Positions 16,488-23,776 of a stretch of DNA of 64,000 nucleotides are shown here, in pieces. The stretch's first letter is position 1. Each line of letters opens with the position of its first letter. Location of the stretch: the NCBI GenBank assembly GCA_004563405.1, contig SFTH01000014.1, forward strand, positions 54,514 to 118,513, read 5' to 3'. A program made the translations under genes and the position numbers. A model generated the notes under the pieces. The model saw nothing but the letters and a program-made list of their open reading frames with translations. It searched no databases and was not told the DNA's origin. This DNA comes from a bacterium (GTDB taxonomy: Bacteria > Bacillota > Clostridia > Christensenellales > Aristaeellaceae).

Positions 16488-16838
16488 TCATTCCTCCCCG
16501 CTGCGATCCGGCAGAGTGCGCAGGAGCGCGCGCGCATGTACGAGCGTCTGAATCAGCCCGTCCAGCGATTCTGCCGCATCGAAATAATAATAGTTTCGCG
16601 TGCCCTCCCGGCGCATGCTCACGATGCCCGCGTCCCTCAGAATCCGCAGGTGATGGGACGCTGCCGGCCAGGACAGGTTGATGCGCGCGGCAATCTCTCC
16701 CACGCGCAGCCCCTCGCAGCGCCCGGACTCCAGCATCGCCAGCATCAGGTGCTGGCGCACCTCGTCGCCCAGGGCGGTCAGCGTTCCCCGGTTGCGGCGA
16801 AGCTCCCGCGCCAGCAGCGCAACCTCCTCGCGGTTCAT
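16488..16838 (-). CDS. ArsR-family transcriptional regulator
   Basis: This 116-residue winged helix has 'LGDEVRQHLMLAMLESG', recognition helix region 'LSWPAASHHLRILRDAGIVS', and the wing 'MRREGTRNYYYFD'. No metal-binding cysteine pair is visible, so it may sense something other than a thiophilic metal. GGAGGA precedes the ATG at 16838; the longer frame upstream runs through the promoter and was rejected. It leads the two-gene operon with the nitroreductase. Confidence 0.88.
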   Translation of the reverse strand: MNREEVALLARELRRNRGTLTALGDEVRQHLMLAMLESGRCEGLRVGEIAARINLSWPAASHHLRILRDAGIVSMRREGTRNYYYFDAAESLDGLIQTLVHARALLRTLPDRSGEE

Positions 16839-16872
16839 GCGCTCTCCTCCGTTTCGCTCAAATCTTTGAACC

Positions 16873-16903
16873 ATTATACACCCAAACGCGCCTCCGTGCG
16901 CAA
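16873..16903 (-). promoter_or_regulatory. Promoter of the arsR-nitroreductase operon
   Basis: On the minus strand: TTGCGC (16903-16898), 19-base spacer, perfect TATAAT (16878-16873). The -35 is weak and the spacer long. Confidence 0.6.
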
Positions 16904-17059
16904 TGGTAAAGCAAAACGAGACCATTTTCGTCCCATGCGCCGATCCTGCGGCGGGCGCGCCGCCCCCGCCCGGAACCAAACGCCCGCGCCGCAGCTTCCG
17001 GCCCAGCGCCGCGCGCCTCTCCCGCAGGAAGCTCCATCGTGCCTCCGGTTTTCGCCGTC

Positions 17060-17098
17060 AAAAAAAGCACCCCGCGCCGTCGCTCCGGCGCGGAATGC
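17060..17098 (-). terminator. Terminator of the acyl-CoA ligase operon
   Basis: On the minus strand: AGCATTCCGCGCCG / CGGCGCGGGGTGCT stem, then TTTTTTTGAC, 10 bases past the stop. Confidence 0.9.
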
Positions 17099-17108
17099 TC
17101 TCGGGTAC

Positions 17109-18833
17109 TTATGCGCTCTTTCGGGCCTCTTCCTCTTCGAGGATGCGGTAGGCGACCTTGCCGACCAGGGTCTTGGGCAGGTCGTCCCGGAACTCGATGT
17201 CGTAGGGCATGGCGTACTTCGCAATGTTCTTGCGGCAGTAATCCAGAATCTCCTGCTTCACCTGTTCGCTGGGCTTGAAGCCGGGCTTGAGCACCACGAA
17301 GGCCTTGACCTTCTGCATCTTGTAGGGATCGCGCACGCCGATGACGCAGCTCATGTGCACATACTCGTGCTTGTCCAGCAGGTTCTCGATCTGGGAGGGA
17401 TACACGTTGTAGCCGGAGGTGACGATCATGCGCTTGATGCGCTGGCGGAAGTAGATGTATCCGTCCGCGTCCATCACGCCCAGGTCGCCGGTGTGCACCC
17501 AGGTGTAGCCGTCCGCGTGCTTGCGCAGGGTGTTGGCCGTCTCCTCGGGGTGATTCACATACTCCAGCATCACGGTGGGGCCCGCCAGGACGATCTCGCC
17601 CTCCTGGCCGTAGGGAACCTCCTCCTCGGTGCCGGGCTTTACGATCTTGTAGTAGGTGTCCGGGAACGGGATTCCGATGGAGCCCTCCCGGGCGAGACCC
17701 GCGGGCGTGAGGCAGCTGGCTGTCACGCACTCGGTGGTGCCGTAGCCCTCGCGCACCTCGATGGTGGCGTTGTGCGCCCTCAGGAAGGCGTCGATGCGCT
17801 TCTTCAGCTCCACGGGCAGGCTGTCGCCGCCGGAGAACATGCCCTTCAGGCAGGAGAGATCCAGCTTCTCCAGGCCGTCAATGCGCAGCAGCGCCTCGTA
17901 CAGCGTGGGTACGCCGGCGATGAAGTTCGGATGGTGCTTCTCCAGCAGCTCCGCGTAGGTCTTGGGCGTAAAGCGGGGCACCAGCACGCAGCGGCCGCCG
18001 TTGACGAGCATGGAATGTACGCTCACGCCCAGGCCAAAGCCGTGAAACATGGGCATGATGGTCAGCATCTTGTCGCCGGGCTCAAACATGGGATTCGTGG
18101 CGATGATCTGCGCGCCCAGGGCGTTGAAGTTCAGGTTGGACAGCAGGATGCCCTTGGTCACGCCGGTGGTGCCGCCGGAATACAGAATGACCGCCGGCTG
18201 CTCCGCCGTCCTCTTCACCCGGGGATCGCCGGGGAAGGTCTTGCCCGCCGCGAGGAACTTCTTCCAGGTGACGTAGTTTCCGTTCGCCGGCAGCGCGGGA
18301 ATCTTGCGGCCCTCGGTGAGGCTGTAGCCCAGCTTCAGCAAGGGCTTGAGCGCGTCCTTGACGCTGGCAATAATCAGCTTCTTCAGCGCCGGAGTGTTCT
18401 TGCGGATGTTGGCGAACTTCGGATAGAACTGGTCCAGCGTCAGCGCCGCAACGGACTGGGAATCGTTCAGATAGAACTCAATCTCGCCCTCCGCGGAGAG
18501 GGGATGGATCATGTTCGCAATCGCGCCGACCATGTTCACCGCATAGAACATCGTCACTGCCTGCGGCGCGTTGGGCATGGCGATGGTCACGCGGTCGTTC
18601 TCCTTCACGCCCGCGGCGCGCAGCGCCCGCGCACATTCGTAGATTGCGTCCACCGCCTGCCGGTAGGTGGTGTGGCTGCCCATGAAGTCGTAGGCGATCA
18701 GGTCGGGATGCTGCTCCGCCATCTTCTCCACGCCCTCGCACATCGTCCACTCGGGATAATCCAGCCGCGCGGGAATGCCGTTCAGGAAGGGCGTCCAGGG
18801 CGTCTTCACGGCATCATATCTGGGAAAATTCAC
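17109..18833 (-). CDS. AMP-dependent acyl-CoA synthetase (fatty-acid ligase type)
   Basis: The 574-residue ANL-superfamily enzyme has the AMP/phosphate loop 'YSGGTTGVTKGILLSN' (about 217), 'MFHGFGLGVSVHSML', 'EGYGTTECV' (about 364), 'WVHTGDLGVMDADGYIYF', and the C-terminal catalytic lysine region 'PKTLVGKVAYRILEEEE'. It activates a carboxylic acid with ATP and loads it on CoA. The start is a GTG overlapping the TGA of the previous gene (ATGTGA) behind GAGGAGG, so the two proteins are coupled. With an E2-like acyltransferase partner it may form a small acyl-transfer unit. Confidence 0.92.
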   Translation of the reverse strand: MNFPRYDAVKTPWTPFLNGIPARLDYPEWTMCEGVEKMAEQHPDLIAYDFMGSHTTYRQAVDAIYECARALRAAGVKENDRVTIAMPNAPQAVTMFYAVNMVGAIANMIHPLSAEGEIEFYLNDSQSVAALTLDQFYPKFANIRKNTPALKKLIIASVKDALKPLLKLGYSLTEGRKIPALPANGNYVTWKKFLAAGKTFPGDPRVKRTAEQPAVILYSGGTTGVTKGILLSNLNFNALGAQIIATNPMFEPGDKMLTIMPMFHGFGLGVSVHSMLVNGGRCVLVPRFTPKTYAELLEKHHPNFIAGVPTLYEALLRIDGLEKLDLSCLKGMFSGGDSLPVELKKRIDAFLRAHNATIEVREGYGTTECVTASCLTPAGLAREGSIGIPFPDTYYKIVKPGTEEEVPYGQEGEIVLAGPTVMLEYVNHPEETANTLRKHADGYTWVHTGDLGVMDADGYIYFRQRIKRMIVTSGYNVYPSQIENLLDKHEYVHMSCVIGVRDPYKMQKVKAFVVLKPGFKPSEQVKQEILDYCRKNIAKYAMPYDIEFRDDLPKTLVGKVAYRILEEEEARKSA

Positions 18834-19708
18834 ATTACTACCTCCTCGTTCGCGGGGCGATCCAGCTCCTCGGGATGCTCCATGATGTGCTTGAACAGCG
18901 CGATGGATCTCGCGTAATAGTATCCGTCGGCGATGCGCTCATCCAGTGTGATGCCCACGTGCAGAATCTCGTGCATCTCGTAGCTGCCGTCCTCGGCAAA
19001 GACAGGCTCCTTGTGCTTTGCGCCAATCACGACGAACAGGGAGTTCGTGCCCCAGTTGCTCAGGTGGTGATAGGCGGCGTTGAGCTTGATGGAGCCCAGG
19101 TTGGAAATAAACACCGAAGCGTAGTTCGGATCGGTTTTGATCAGGTCGTAGGGCACGCGGCCGAAGAAGTCCAGCCGGCGCAGCAGATACACCACCGGGC
19201 GCAGTATGAAGCGCGGCAGCTTCATAAAGAACGCCATGCCGGCGGTGGAGTTGTCCATCTTGTCCTCCCGGCGACATTCGAAGATCTCCTTCATGACCTG
19301 CTCATGGAAGGAATCCAGCGTGCCGTCCGGCGGGCAGTCCACATAGGCCAGGCCCTCGCCCGCGTCGTCCGCAAACTGCTTCTTCACCACAAAGGCCAGC
19401 GTCAGTTTGTCGCGGCTGAAGAGGCGCATGCCCTGAATGAAGTAGTTGAGCTTCGGCCGCAGGGTCACGGTCTTGATCAGCGCTGCGGCCACGCAGTGGA
19501 AGATCGTATAGCGGTGGGCCTTGTCCAGCCCCTCGTTCTTCTTCTCCAGGAAGGCGTTGAGCGCCGTCAGATCGACCGTCTCCTCAATGAAGGCCTCGTT
19601 GTCCGCGCGATGGGGATAGAGGTAGGGCATGAAGCCGTGCATCGGATCGGCGTCCCGCACCCAGGTCGCGTCAAAGCGGTCGCCCATGCGCTTTTTCTTT
19701 TTTTCCAT
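18830..19708 (-). CDS. 2-oxoacid dehydrogenase E2-like acyltransferase domain protein (no lipoyl domain)
   Basis: The 292-residue protein matches the CAT/E2 catalytic fold: 'YTIFHCVAAALIKTVTLRPKLN' early, 'VFISNLGSIKLNAAYHH' and 'HVGITLDERIADGYYYARSI' late. In true E2 enzymes the last motif is DHRxxDG with a catalytic histidine; here glutamate replaces it. There is no lipoyl or peripheral-subunit domain. It could be a CoA-dependent acyltransferase with altered chemistry or a structural relative. ATG 19708 has AAAGGA 11 bases upstream; an ATG 27 bases earlier is possible. It is co-transcribed with the acyl-CoA synthetase. Confidence 0.8.
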   Translation of the reverse strand: MEKKKKRMGDRFDATWVRDADPMHGFMPYLYPHRADNEAFIEETVDLTALNAFLEKKNEGLDKAHRYTIFHCVAAALIKTVTLRPKLNYFIQGMRLFSRDKLTLAFVVKKQFADDAGEGLAYVDCPPDGTLDSFHEQVMKEIFECRREDKMDNSTAGMAFFMKLPRFILRPVVYLLRRLDFFGRVPYDLIKTDPNYASVFISNLGSIKLNAAYHHLSNWGTNSLFVVIGAKHKEPVFAEDGSYEMHEILHVGITLDERIADGYYYARSIALFKHIMEHPEELDRPANEEVVM

Positions 19709-19735
19709 CGTAGTTTCAGTCCTTTCCCGGAGCAT

Positions 19736-20037
19736 ATCCCTTGCCTACTTATTCTGTATTATATTATCATAGAATCGAAAAAATATCCATCTTATATGGG
19801 CAAATAACGGAGCTTTTCATGCAAATTTAGTCCATTTTTTACGCTTCACCTACGCTTCTCGGCCAAAATGGAGCACAATTTGCAGGTTATCTCGCATCAA
19901 ATTTCATTATCTATGCACCTTCAAATTGTCTGATCTCGTTTTCAAAACCAGATTTCCTCCATATTCTGCGCACACCTGTCCGTATTGTAAAAACATTGTA
20001 ATTCTTGCCCTTCTCCAAAATAATTTCGGATGTCCGC
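19736..20037. other. AT-rich divergent intergenic region
   Basis: This stretch is clearly more AT-rich than its surroundings and holds no credible gene. A TATAAT on the minus strand (19763-19758) could be the -10 of the E2-like gene; no matching -35 is seen. The plus-strand end passes into the T-box promoter. Confidence 0.6.
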
Positions 20038-20067
20038 TTGACAAACACTTTGTGCCTGTGATAAAAT
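20038..20067 (+). promoter_or_regulatory. Promoter of the T-box leader
   Basis: TTGACA (20038-20043), 18-base spacer, TAAAAT (20062-20067). The T-box leader begins within about 15 bases. Confidence 0.82.
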
Positions 20068-20077
20068 TCCGTTATAT

Positions 20078-20348
20078 TCGATGACGGGAAAACAGTAACC
20101 GCAAGTGTCTTGCAAAGAGAGCAGCCGGCCGGTGAGAGGCGCGGAGGCACTGCGGCGAAGGCCTTCCCCGAGGAGCGCACCGAACGAGGGGGTTCAAGTA
20201 GGCTGCGCTGGGTGCGCCCATTACCGCGCGGAGCAGGGTCAAACCTGTTCATGAGGTCTGCGCCGCGAGACGCAGGCGAAATAAGGTGGTACCGCGAAGC
20301 AGCGCTTCGTCCTTATGCAAATCATTGGGGGCGGGGCGCTTTTTTTGC
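20078..20348 (+). promoter_or_regulatory. T-box riboswitch, probably tRNA-Ala specific
   Basis: The T-box core AAGGTGGTACCGCG (20283-20296) is followed by the antiterminator partner GCTTCGTCC. The competing terminator pairs AGCGCTTCGTCC with GGGGCGGGGCGCT (with G-U pairs) and ends in TTTTTTT at 20340. Stem I shows AGAGAGCAGCCGG (20116-20128). In the specifier region GAAGGCCTT (20157-20165), GCC (Ala, 20161-20163) or GGC (Gly, 20160-20162) can be read. The antiterminator bulge is TGGT, whose last base pairs with an A at tRNA position 73. Bacterial tRNA-Ala has A73 and tRNA-Gly has U73, so alanine is favoured. Uncharged tRNA would switch on the symporter gene. Confidence 0.93.
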
Positions 20349-20394
20349 ACCCTGTCGGGAGGAAACCAGACTCACCAACCGAAAGGAGCACACC

Positions 20395-21936
20395 ATGAAA
20401 CACAAGAGCATACTGACACTGGCAATGGTGCTTTTGCTGGCGCTCTCCTGCATCGCAGGCTGGGCGTGCGCAGAGCAGACCGCTACCGAGGCTGAACCCG
20501 CCGTCGCGGTGGAGGCCGAGCCGCAGTCCACGAGCTTCGTGGACAAGATCGAGGCCGTGAACGGCGCCATCAACAGCTTCGCCTGGGGCCCGATTATGCT
20601 GATTCTGTTGGTGGGCACCGGCATTTACATCACCATCCGCATTGGCTTCCTGCAGGTGCGCAAGTTCGGCTTCATCATGAAGAACACCATCGGCAGCCTG
20701 TTCAAGAAGAAGGACACGGACCATGGCAAGAACCTCTCCCCCTTCCAGGCCGTCTCCACCGCGCTGGCGGGCACCGTGGGCACCGGCAACATCGCCGGCG
20801 TGACGGGCGCGATCTTCGTCGGCGGCCCGGGCGCGGTGTTCTGGATGTGGGTCTCGGCCTTCTTCGGAATGTGCACCAAGTACGCCGAGATCGCCCTGGC
20901 CATGAAGTACCGCGAGAAGGATGAGAACGGCGCCTACCACGGCGGCCCCATGTACTACATTCGCAACGGTCTGGGGAAGAACTGGACCTGGCTGGCCGTG
21001 ATCTTCGCCGTCCTGGGCGGCCTGGCCTGCTTTGGCATCGGCAACATCGCACAGTCCAGCGAGATTGCCGGCGCGCTCAACGGTCTGTTCGGCATGAAGC
21101 CGCTGGTCTCCGGCATCATTCTGGCGGTGCTGGTGGCCATCGTGGTCATCGGCGGCGTGAAGCGCATCGGCCAGGTGACCTCCTATCTGGTGCCCTTCAT
21201 GTCCATCTTCTACATCCTGTGCGGCATCGTCGTCATCATCATGAGCATCGGCAAGATTCCCGCCATTCTGGGCTCCATCTTCGCCAACGCCTTCTCCTTC
21301 AAGTCCATCGGCGGCGGCATCTTCGGCTACGTCATCATGAACGCCATGCGTCAGGGCTTCGCCCGCGGCGTGTTCTCCAATGAGGCCGGCCTGGGCTCCG
21401 CGCCCATCGCCCACGCGGCATCCTCCACCGAGGAGCCCGTCGAGCAGGCCATGTGGGGCGTGTTCGAGGTGTTCATCGACACCATCGTCATCTGCACCAT
21501 CACCGCGCTGACGGTTCTCGTCTCCGGCGTGCTGGCCACCGAGGGCGGTCTGGGCGCCTTCTCCTCCAAGGGTGCGGCGGCGGTCGCGGCCTTCAACACC
21601 ATCCTGCCCGGCACCATCGGCGGCACCATCATCCAGATCAGCCTGCTGTTCTTCGCCCTGTCCACCATCCTGGGCTGGAGCTACTACGGCGAGAGCTGCT
21701 GGGCCTACCTGAGCAAGAACAACAAGGTCGTCAACTACATCTTCAAGGTCGTGTTCATTCTGGTGTGCATCGTGGGCGCAACCGGCTCCGGCACGCTGAT
21801 GTGGGACATCTCCGACACCCTGAACGGCCTGATGGCCCTGCCGAACCTGATCGCCCTGCTGCCCCTGACCGGCGTGGTGGTCAAGCTCACAAAGGACTAC
21901 TTCGATCGCAAGCAGCCCGATCTGCGCAAGAAATGA
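20395..21936 (+). CDS. Alanine/glycine:cation symporter (AGCS/AlsT family)
   Basis: The 513-residue membrane protein has about eleven helices. Family motifs include 'GTGIYITIRIGFLQVRKF', 'ALAGTVGTGNIAGVTGAIFVGGPGAVFWMW', 'YHGGPMYYI' and 'FSNEAGLGSAPIAHAASST'. It imports alanine and/or glycine with sodium or protons. GAAAGGAG selects the ATG. Unusually, the N-terminus carries an extra hydrophobic signal-like segment 'LAMVLLLALSCIAGWACAE' and an acidic linker before the first true family helix; it may be cleaved or act as an extra helix. Expression is controlled by the upstream T-box, consistent with alanine uptake. Confidence 0.94.
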   Translation: MKHKSILTLAMVLLLALSCIAGWACAEQTATEAEPAVAVEAEPQSTSFVDKIEAVNGAINSFAWGPIMLILLVGTGIYITIRIGFLQVRKFGFIMKNTIGSLFKKKDTDHGKNLSPFQAVSTALAGTVGTGNIAGVTGAIFVGGPGAVFWMWVSAFFGMCTKYAEIALAMKYREKDENGAYHGGPMYYIRNGLGKNWTWLAVIFAVLGGLACFGIGNIAQSSEIAGALNGLFGMKPLVSGIILAVLVAIVVIGGVKRIGQVTSYLVPFMSIFYILCGIVVIIMSIGKIPAILGSIFANAFSFKSIGGGIFGYVIMNAMRQGFARGVFSNEAGLGSAPIAHAASSTEEPVEQAMWGVFEVFIDTIVICTITALTVLVSGVLATEGGLGAFSSKGAAAVAAFNTILPGTIGGTIIQISLLFFALSTILGWSYYGESCWAYLSKNNKVVNYIFKVVFILVCIVGATGSGTLMWDISDTLNGLMALPNLIALLPLTGVVVKLTKDYFDRKQPDLRKK

Positions 21937-21950
21937 TTTCTTCCTGTCAT

Positions 21951-21990
21951 TGGAGCTCCCGGAGAAATCCGGGGGCTCCATTTCTATCTC
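21951..21990 (+). terminator. Terminator after the symporter gene
   Basis: The stem TGGAGCTCCCGGA / TCCGGGGGCTCCA around a GAAA loop is followed by TTTCTATCTC. Confidence 0.82.
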
Positions 21991-22008
21991 CTGATTTTTA
22001 CATATCCG

Positions 22009-22017
22009 TGCTATAAT
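22009..22017 (+). promoter_or_regulatory. Extended -10 promoter of the phosphodiesterase gene
   Basis: TGCTATAAT is a perfect extended -10 (TGnTATAAT); no good -35 lies at normal spacing. It is 30 bases before the ATG. Confidence 0.65.
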
Positions 22018-22047
22018 GAAGATCATCAATGAATCGGAGGATAAACC

Positions 22048-22596
22048 ATGAAGCTGATGATCGCATCCGACATCCACGGCTCCGCCTACTGGTGCGAAAA
22101 ACTGCTGGAGGCCTGGCGCAGCGAAGACATGCCCCGCATGCTGCTGCTGGGCGACCTGCTCTACCACGGCCCCCGCAACGACCTGCCGAAGGACTACGCT
22201 CCCAAGCGGGTGATTGAGCTGCTCAACGGAATCCGCGGGCATCTGCTGTGCGTGCGCGGCAACTGCGAGGCGGAGGTGGACCAGATGGTTCTCCAGTTCC
22301 CCGTGATGGCGGATTACTGCGTTCTGCCCCTGAAGGACCGCATCCTCTACGCCACCCACGGCCACGTCCACGGCGAAACGAACCCGCCGCCGCTGATACA
22401 CGGCGACGTGCTGCTCTGCGGCCACACCCACATTCCCGCCTTCAACGGCCACGAGGACTTCACCTATGTCAATCCCGGCTCCGTGTCCATCCCCAAGAAC
22501 GGCAGCGCCCACAGCTACATCGTGATGGAGGGCGAGACCCTGCTCTGGAAGGACCTCGCCACCGGCGAGACCTGGCGGCAGGAGACGCTGGCCTGA
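22048..22596 (+). CDS. YfcE-type metallophosphodiesterase
   Basis: This 182-residue calcineurin-like phosphoesterase has all the metal motifs: 'ASDIHGS' (Asp8, His10), 'LLLGDLLYHGP', 'VRGNCE' (Asn/Cys in place of the usual GN-C/H-D/E), 'ATHGHVHG' and 'LLCGHTHIP'. YfcE-family enzymes hydrolyse model phosphodiesters; the physiological substrate is unclear. 'NPGSVSIPKNGSAHSY' near the end is also conserved. It is a single gene with an extended -10 promoter and a GGAGG site. Confidence 0.92.
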   Translation: MKLMIASDIHGSAYWCEKLLEAWRSEDMPRMLLLGDLLYHGPRNDLPKDYAPKRVIELLNGIRGHLLCVRGNCEAEVDQMVLQFPVMADYCVLPLKDRILYATHGHVHGETNPPPLIHGDVLLCGHTHIPAFNGHEDFTYVNPGSVSIPKNGSAHSYIVMEGETLLWKDLATGETWRQETLA

Positions 22597-22854
22597 TCCC
22601 CGGCGGCATCCCCTTCGCGAAACGCGCAGCCCCCATGTTGAATCGACGCTCCCCTTCGCGCGCCGCCGCCACTCCCACGGAATGGCGAGGCTGAATCCTT
22701 CGCTGTGTGGAATCGACTTTCGCGAAACAAGCCGTCCCCGCGCCGGGCTGACAGGCGAAGGCGGCTTACTCCCGCGATGGACGCGCCACCCGGAGTCAAC
22801 TCCGGCCAAAACACTCACCGGGAACGTTAAATCCCCCATCGCCTGCCTTCCCTC
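22597..22854. other. Gene-free spacer before tRNA-Ser
   Basis: No gene, terminator or promoter is convincing in this GC-rich stretch. Two short CGCGAAAC repeats (22617 and 22724 areas) are the only visible structure. Confidence 0.5.
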
Positions 22855-22884
22855 TTGACTTTTTGCCCCGTTCTGTTTTATAAT
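22855..22884 (+). promoter_or_regulatory. tRNA-Ser promoter
   Basis: TTGACT (22855-22860), 18-base spacer, perfect TATAAT (22879-22884), 11 bases before the tRNA 5' end. Confidence 0.88.
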
Positions 22885-22895
22885 GAATGGGCTAT

Positions 22896-22986
22896 GGAAG
22901 CGTATCGAAGTGGTCATAACGGCCTCGACTCGAAATCGAGTGATCCAGAGATGGGTCCGTGGGTTCGAATCCCACCGCTTCCGCCA
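22896..22986 (+). tRNA. tRNA-Ser (anticodon CGA)
   Basis: This 91-base tRNA has acceptor stem GGAAGCG / CGCTTCC, discriminator G and an encoded CCA (22984-22986). The anticodon arm CTCGA-CTCGAAA-TCGAG gives anticodon CGA, reading UCG. The long variable arm and the T arm (GTGGGTTCGAATCCCAC) are typical of serine tRNA. It stands alone with its own promoter. Its 3' end is the seed of the tandem repeat that follows immediately. Confidence 0.97.
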
Positions 22987-23379
22987 GAGCCACCCGCATG
23001 GGTGGCTTTCTTTGTGGTGGGATTCGAAGGGCCGGGGGTGAATGACGCTCCGGTGGAGCATCAGAGCCGGCCCCGACCAAGCCGTGAGGCGCGAATCGAA
23101 TCCCACCGCTTCCGCCAGAGCCACCCGCAAGGGTGGCTTTCTTTGCGGTGGGATTCGAAGGGCCGGGGGTGAATGACGCTCCGGCGGAGCATCAGAGCCG
23201 GCCCCGACCAAGCCGTGAGGCGCGAATCGAATCCCACCGCTTCCGCCAGAGCCACCCGCATGGGTGGCTTTCTTTGTGGTGGGATTCGAAGGGCCGGGGG
23301 TGAATGACGCTCCGGTGGAGCGCCAGAGCCGGCCCCGACCAAGCCGTGAGGCGCGAATCGAATCTCACCGCTTCCGCCA
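22987..23379 (+). repeat. Three 131-bp tandem units, each ending in the tRNA-Ser 3' tail
   Basis: The units are 22987-23117, 23118-23248 and 23249-23379, all exactly 131 bp and differing only by a few substitutions. Each contains, in order: a terminator hairpin (AGCCACCC / GGGTGGCT then TTCTTT), an inverted copy of the tRNA T-arm/acceptor region (GGTGGGATTCGA), nested palindromes (GGGCCGG / CCGGCCC around GCTCCGG-GGAGC), and the last 22 bases of tRNA-Ser including CCA. The unit length is not a multiple of 3, and the apparent minus-strand proteins here are artefacts. The layout resembles the tRNA-tail repeats after E. coli tyrT. Confidence 0.95.
22988..23013 (+). terminator. First tRNA-Ser terminator (repeated in each 131-bp unit)
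   Basis: AGCCACCC (22988-22995), GCAT loop, GGGTGGCT (23000-23007), then TTCTTT. Copies lie 131 and 262 bases downstream; the loop is CAAG-like in copy 2 with the stem intact. Confidence 0.82.
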
Positions 23380-23380
23380 T

Positions 23381-23415
23381 ACTCCGTCTGATGGCCGTCA
23401 GGCGGAGCTTTTTTA
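23381..23415 (+). terminator. Terminator after the third repeat unit
   Basis: ACTCCGTCTGA / TCAGGCGGAG hairpin, then CTTTTTTATG. It differs from the repeat-borne terminators, so a transcript reading through all units would end here. Confidence 0.85.
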
Positions 23416-23776
23416 TGCCTCCGGGCACTTCAGACCCAGTCCCGCCAACATCGCCTCCGCCGAGGACGGCTTGGAATTGTAGTCCAGATGCGCGCAGATG
23501 TTTGCCGTCGTGGAGAAATCCTGTATGCATTTGTGTCAATTCTATAGATGCGGATATCCAACGCCCACGCCGGACGCGGCTTCGGGCAGGCGGCTTTCCC
23601 GGATCTTTGGACAGAACGGCGGCGGAGAGCCGGATTGCTCTCCGCCGCCGCTGTATTGGGTTCCAAATGCCTTCCGATCTCCCCGGCTGTGCCGTCGGGT
23701 TCAGGGGATTTCCCTGCAGTTCGGTCGCACCCCTGTACTCAAAACCTTTCCCGACAGTCTGGTTTCCTTCCCGGGT
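23416..23776. other. Gene-free stretch with one strong hairpin
   Basis: No gene with a credible start is seen on either strand. The only clear element is the 14-bp hairpin at 23617-23650. Parts of this stretch echo the codon style of a decayed gene, but no homology is recognisable. Confidence 0.45.
23617..23650 (-). terminator. Probable terminator of the giant-protein/subtilase operon
   Basis: A perfect 14-bp stem CGGCGGCGGAGAGC (23617-23630) with 23637-23650. On the minus strand it is followed by TTCTGTCC. It lies about 127 bases past the subtilase stop. Confidence 0.6.

Noticed and set aside
20239..23211. Long minus-strand frame of 990 codons across the symporter and tRNA region
   Set aside because: It runs antisense through the symporter gene, a phosphodiesterase and the tRNA repeat; the protein has no family likeness and no start signal.
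22987..23379. CRISPR array
   Set aside because: Units are near-identical over their whole 131 bp, with no unique spacers, and each contains a tRNA tail.
22896..23379. Integrative element inserted at tRNA-Ser with att duplications
   Set aside because: The units carry tRNA 3' tails like att sites, but there is no integrase or cargo between them; they are 131-bp non-coding copies.
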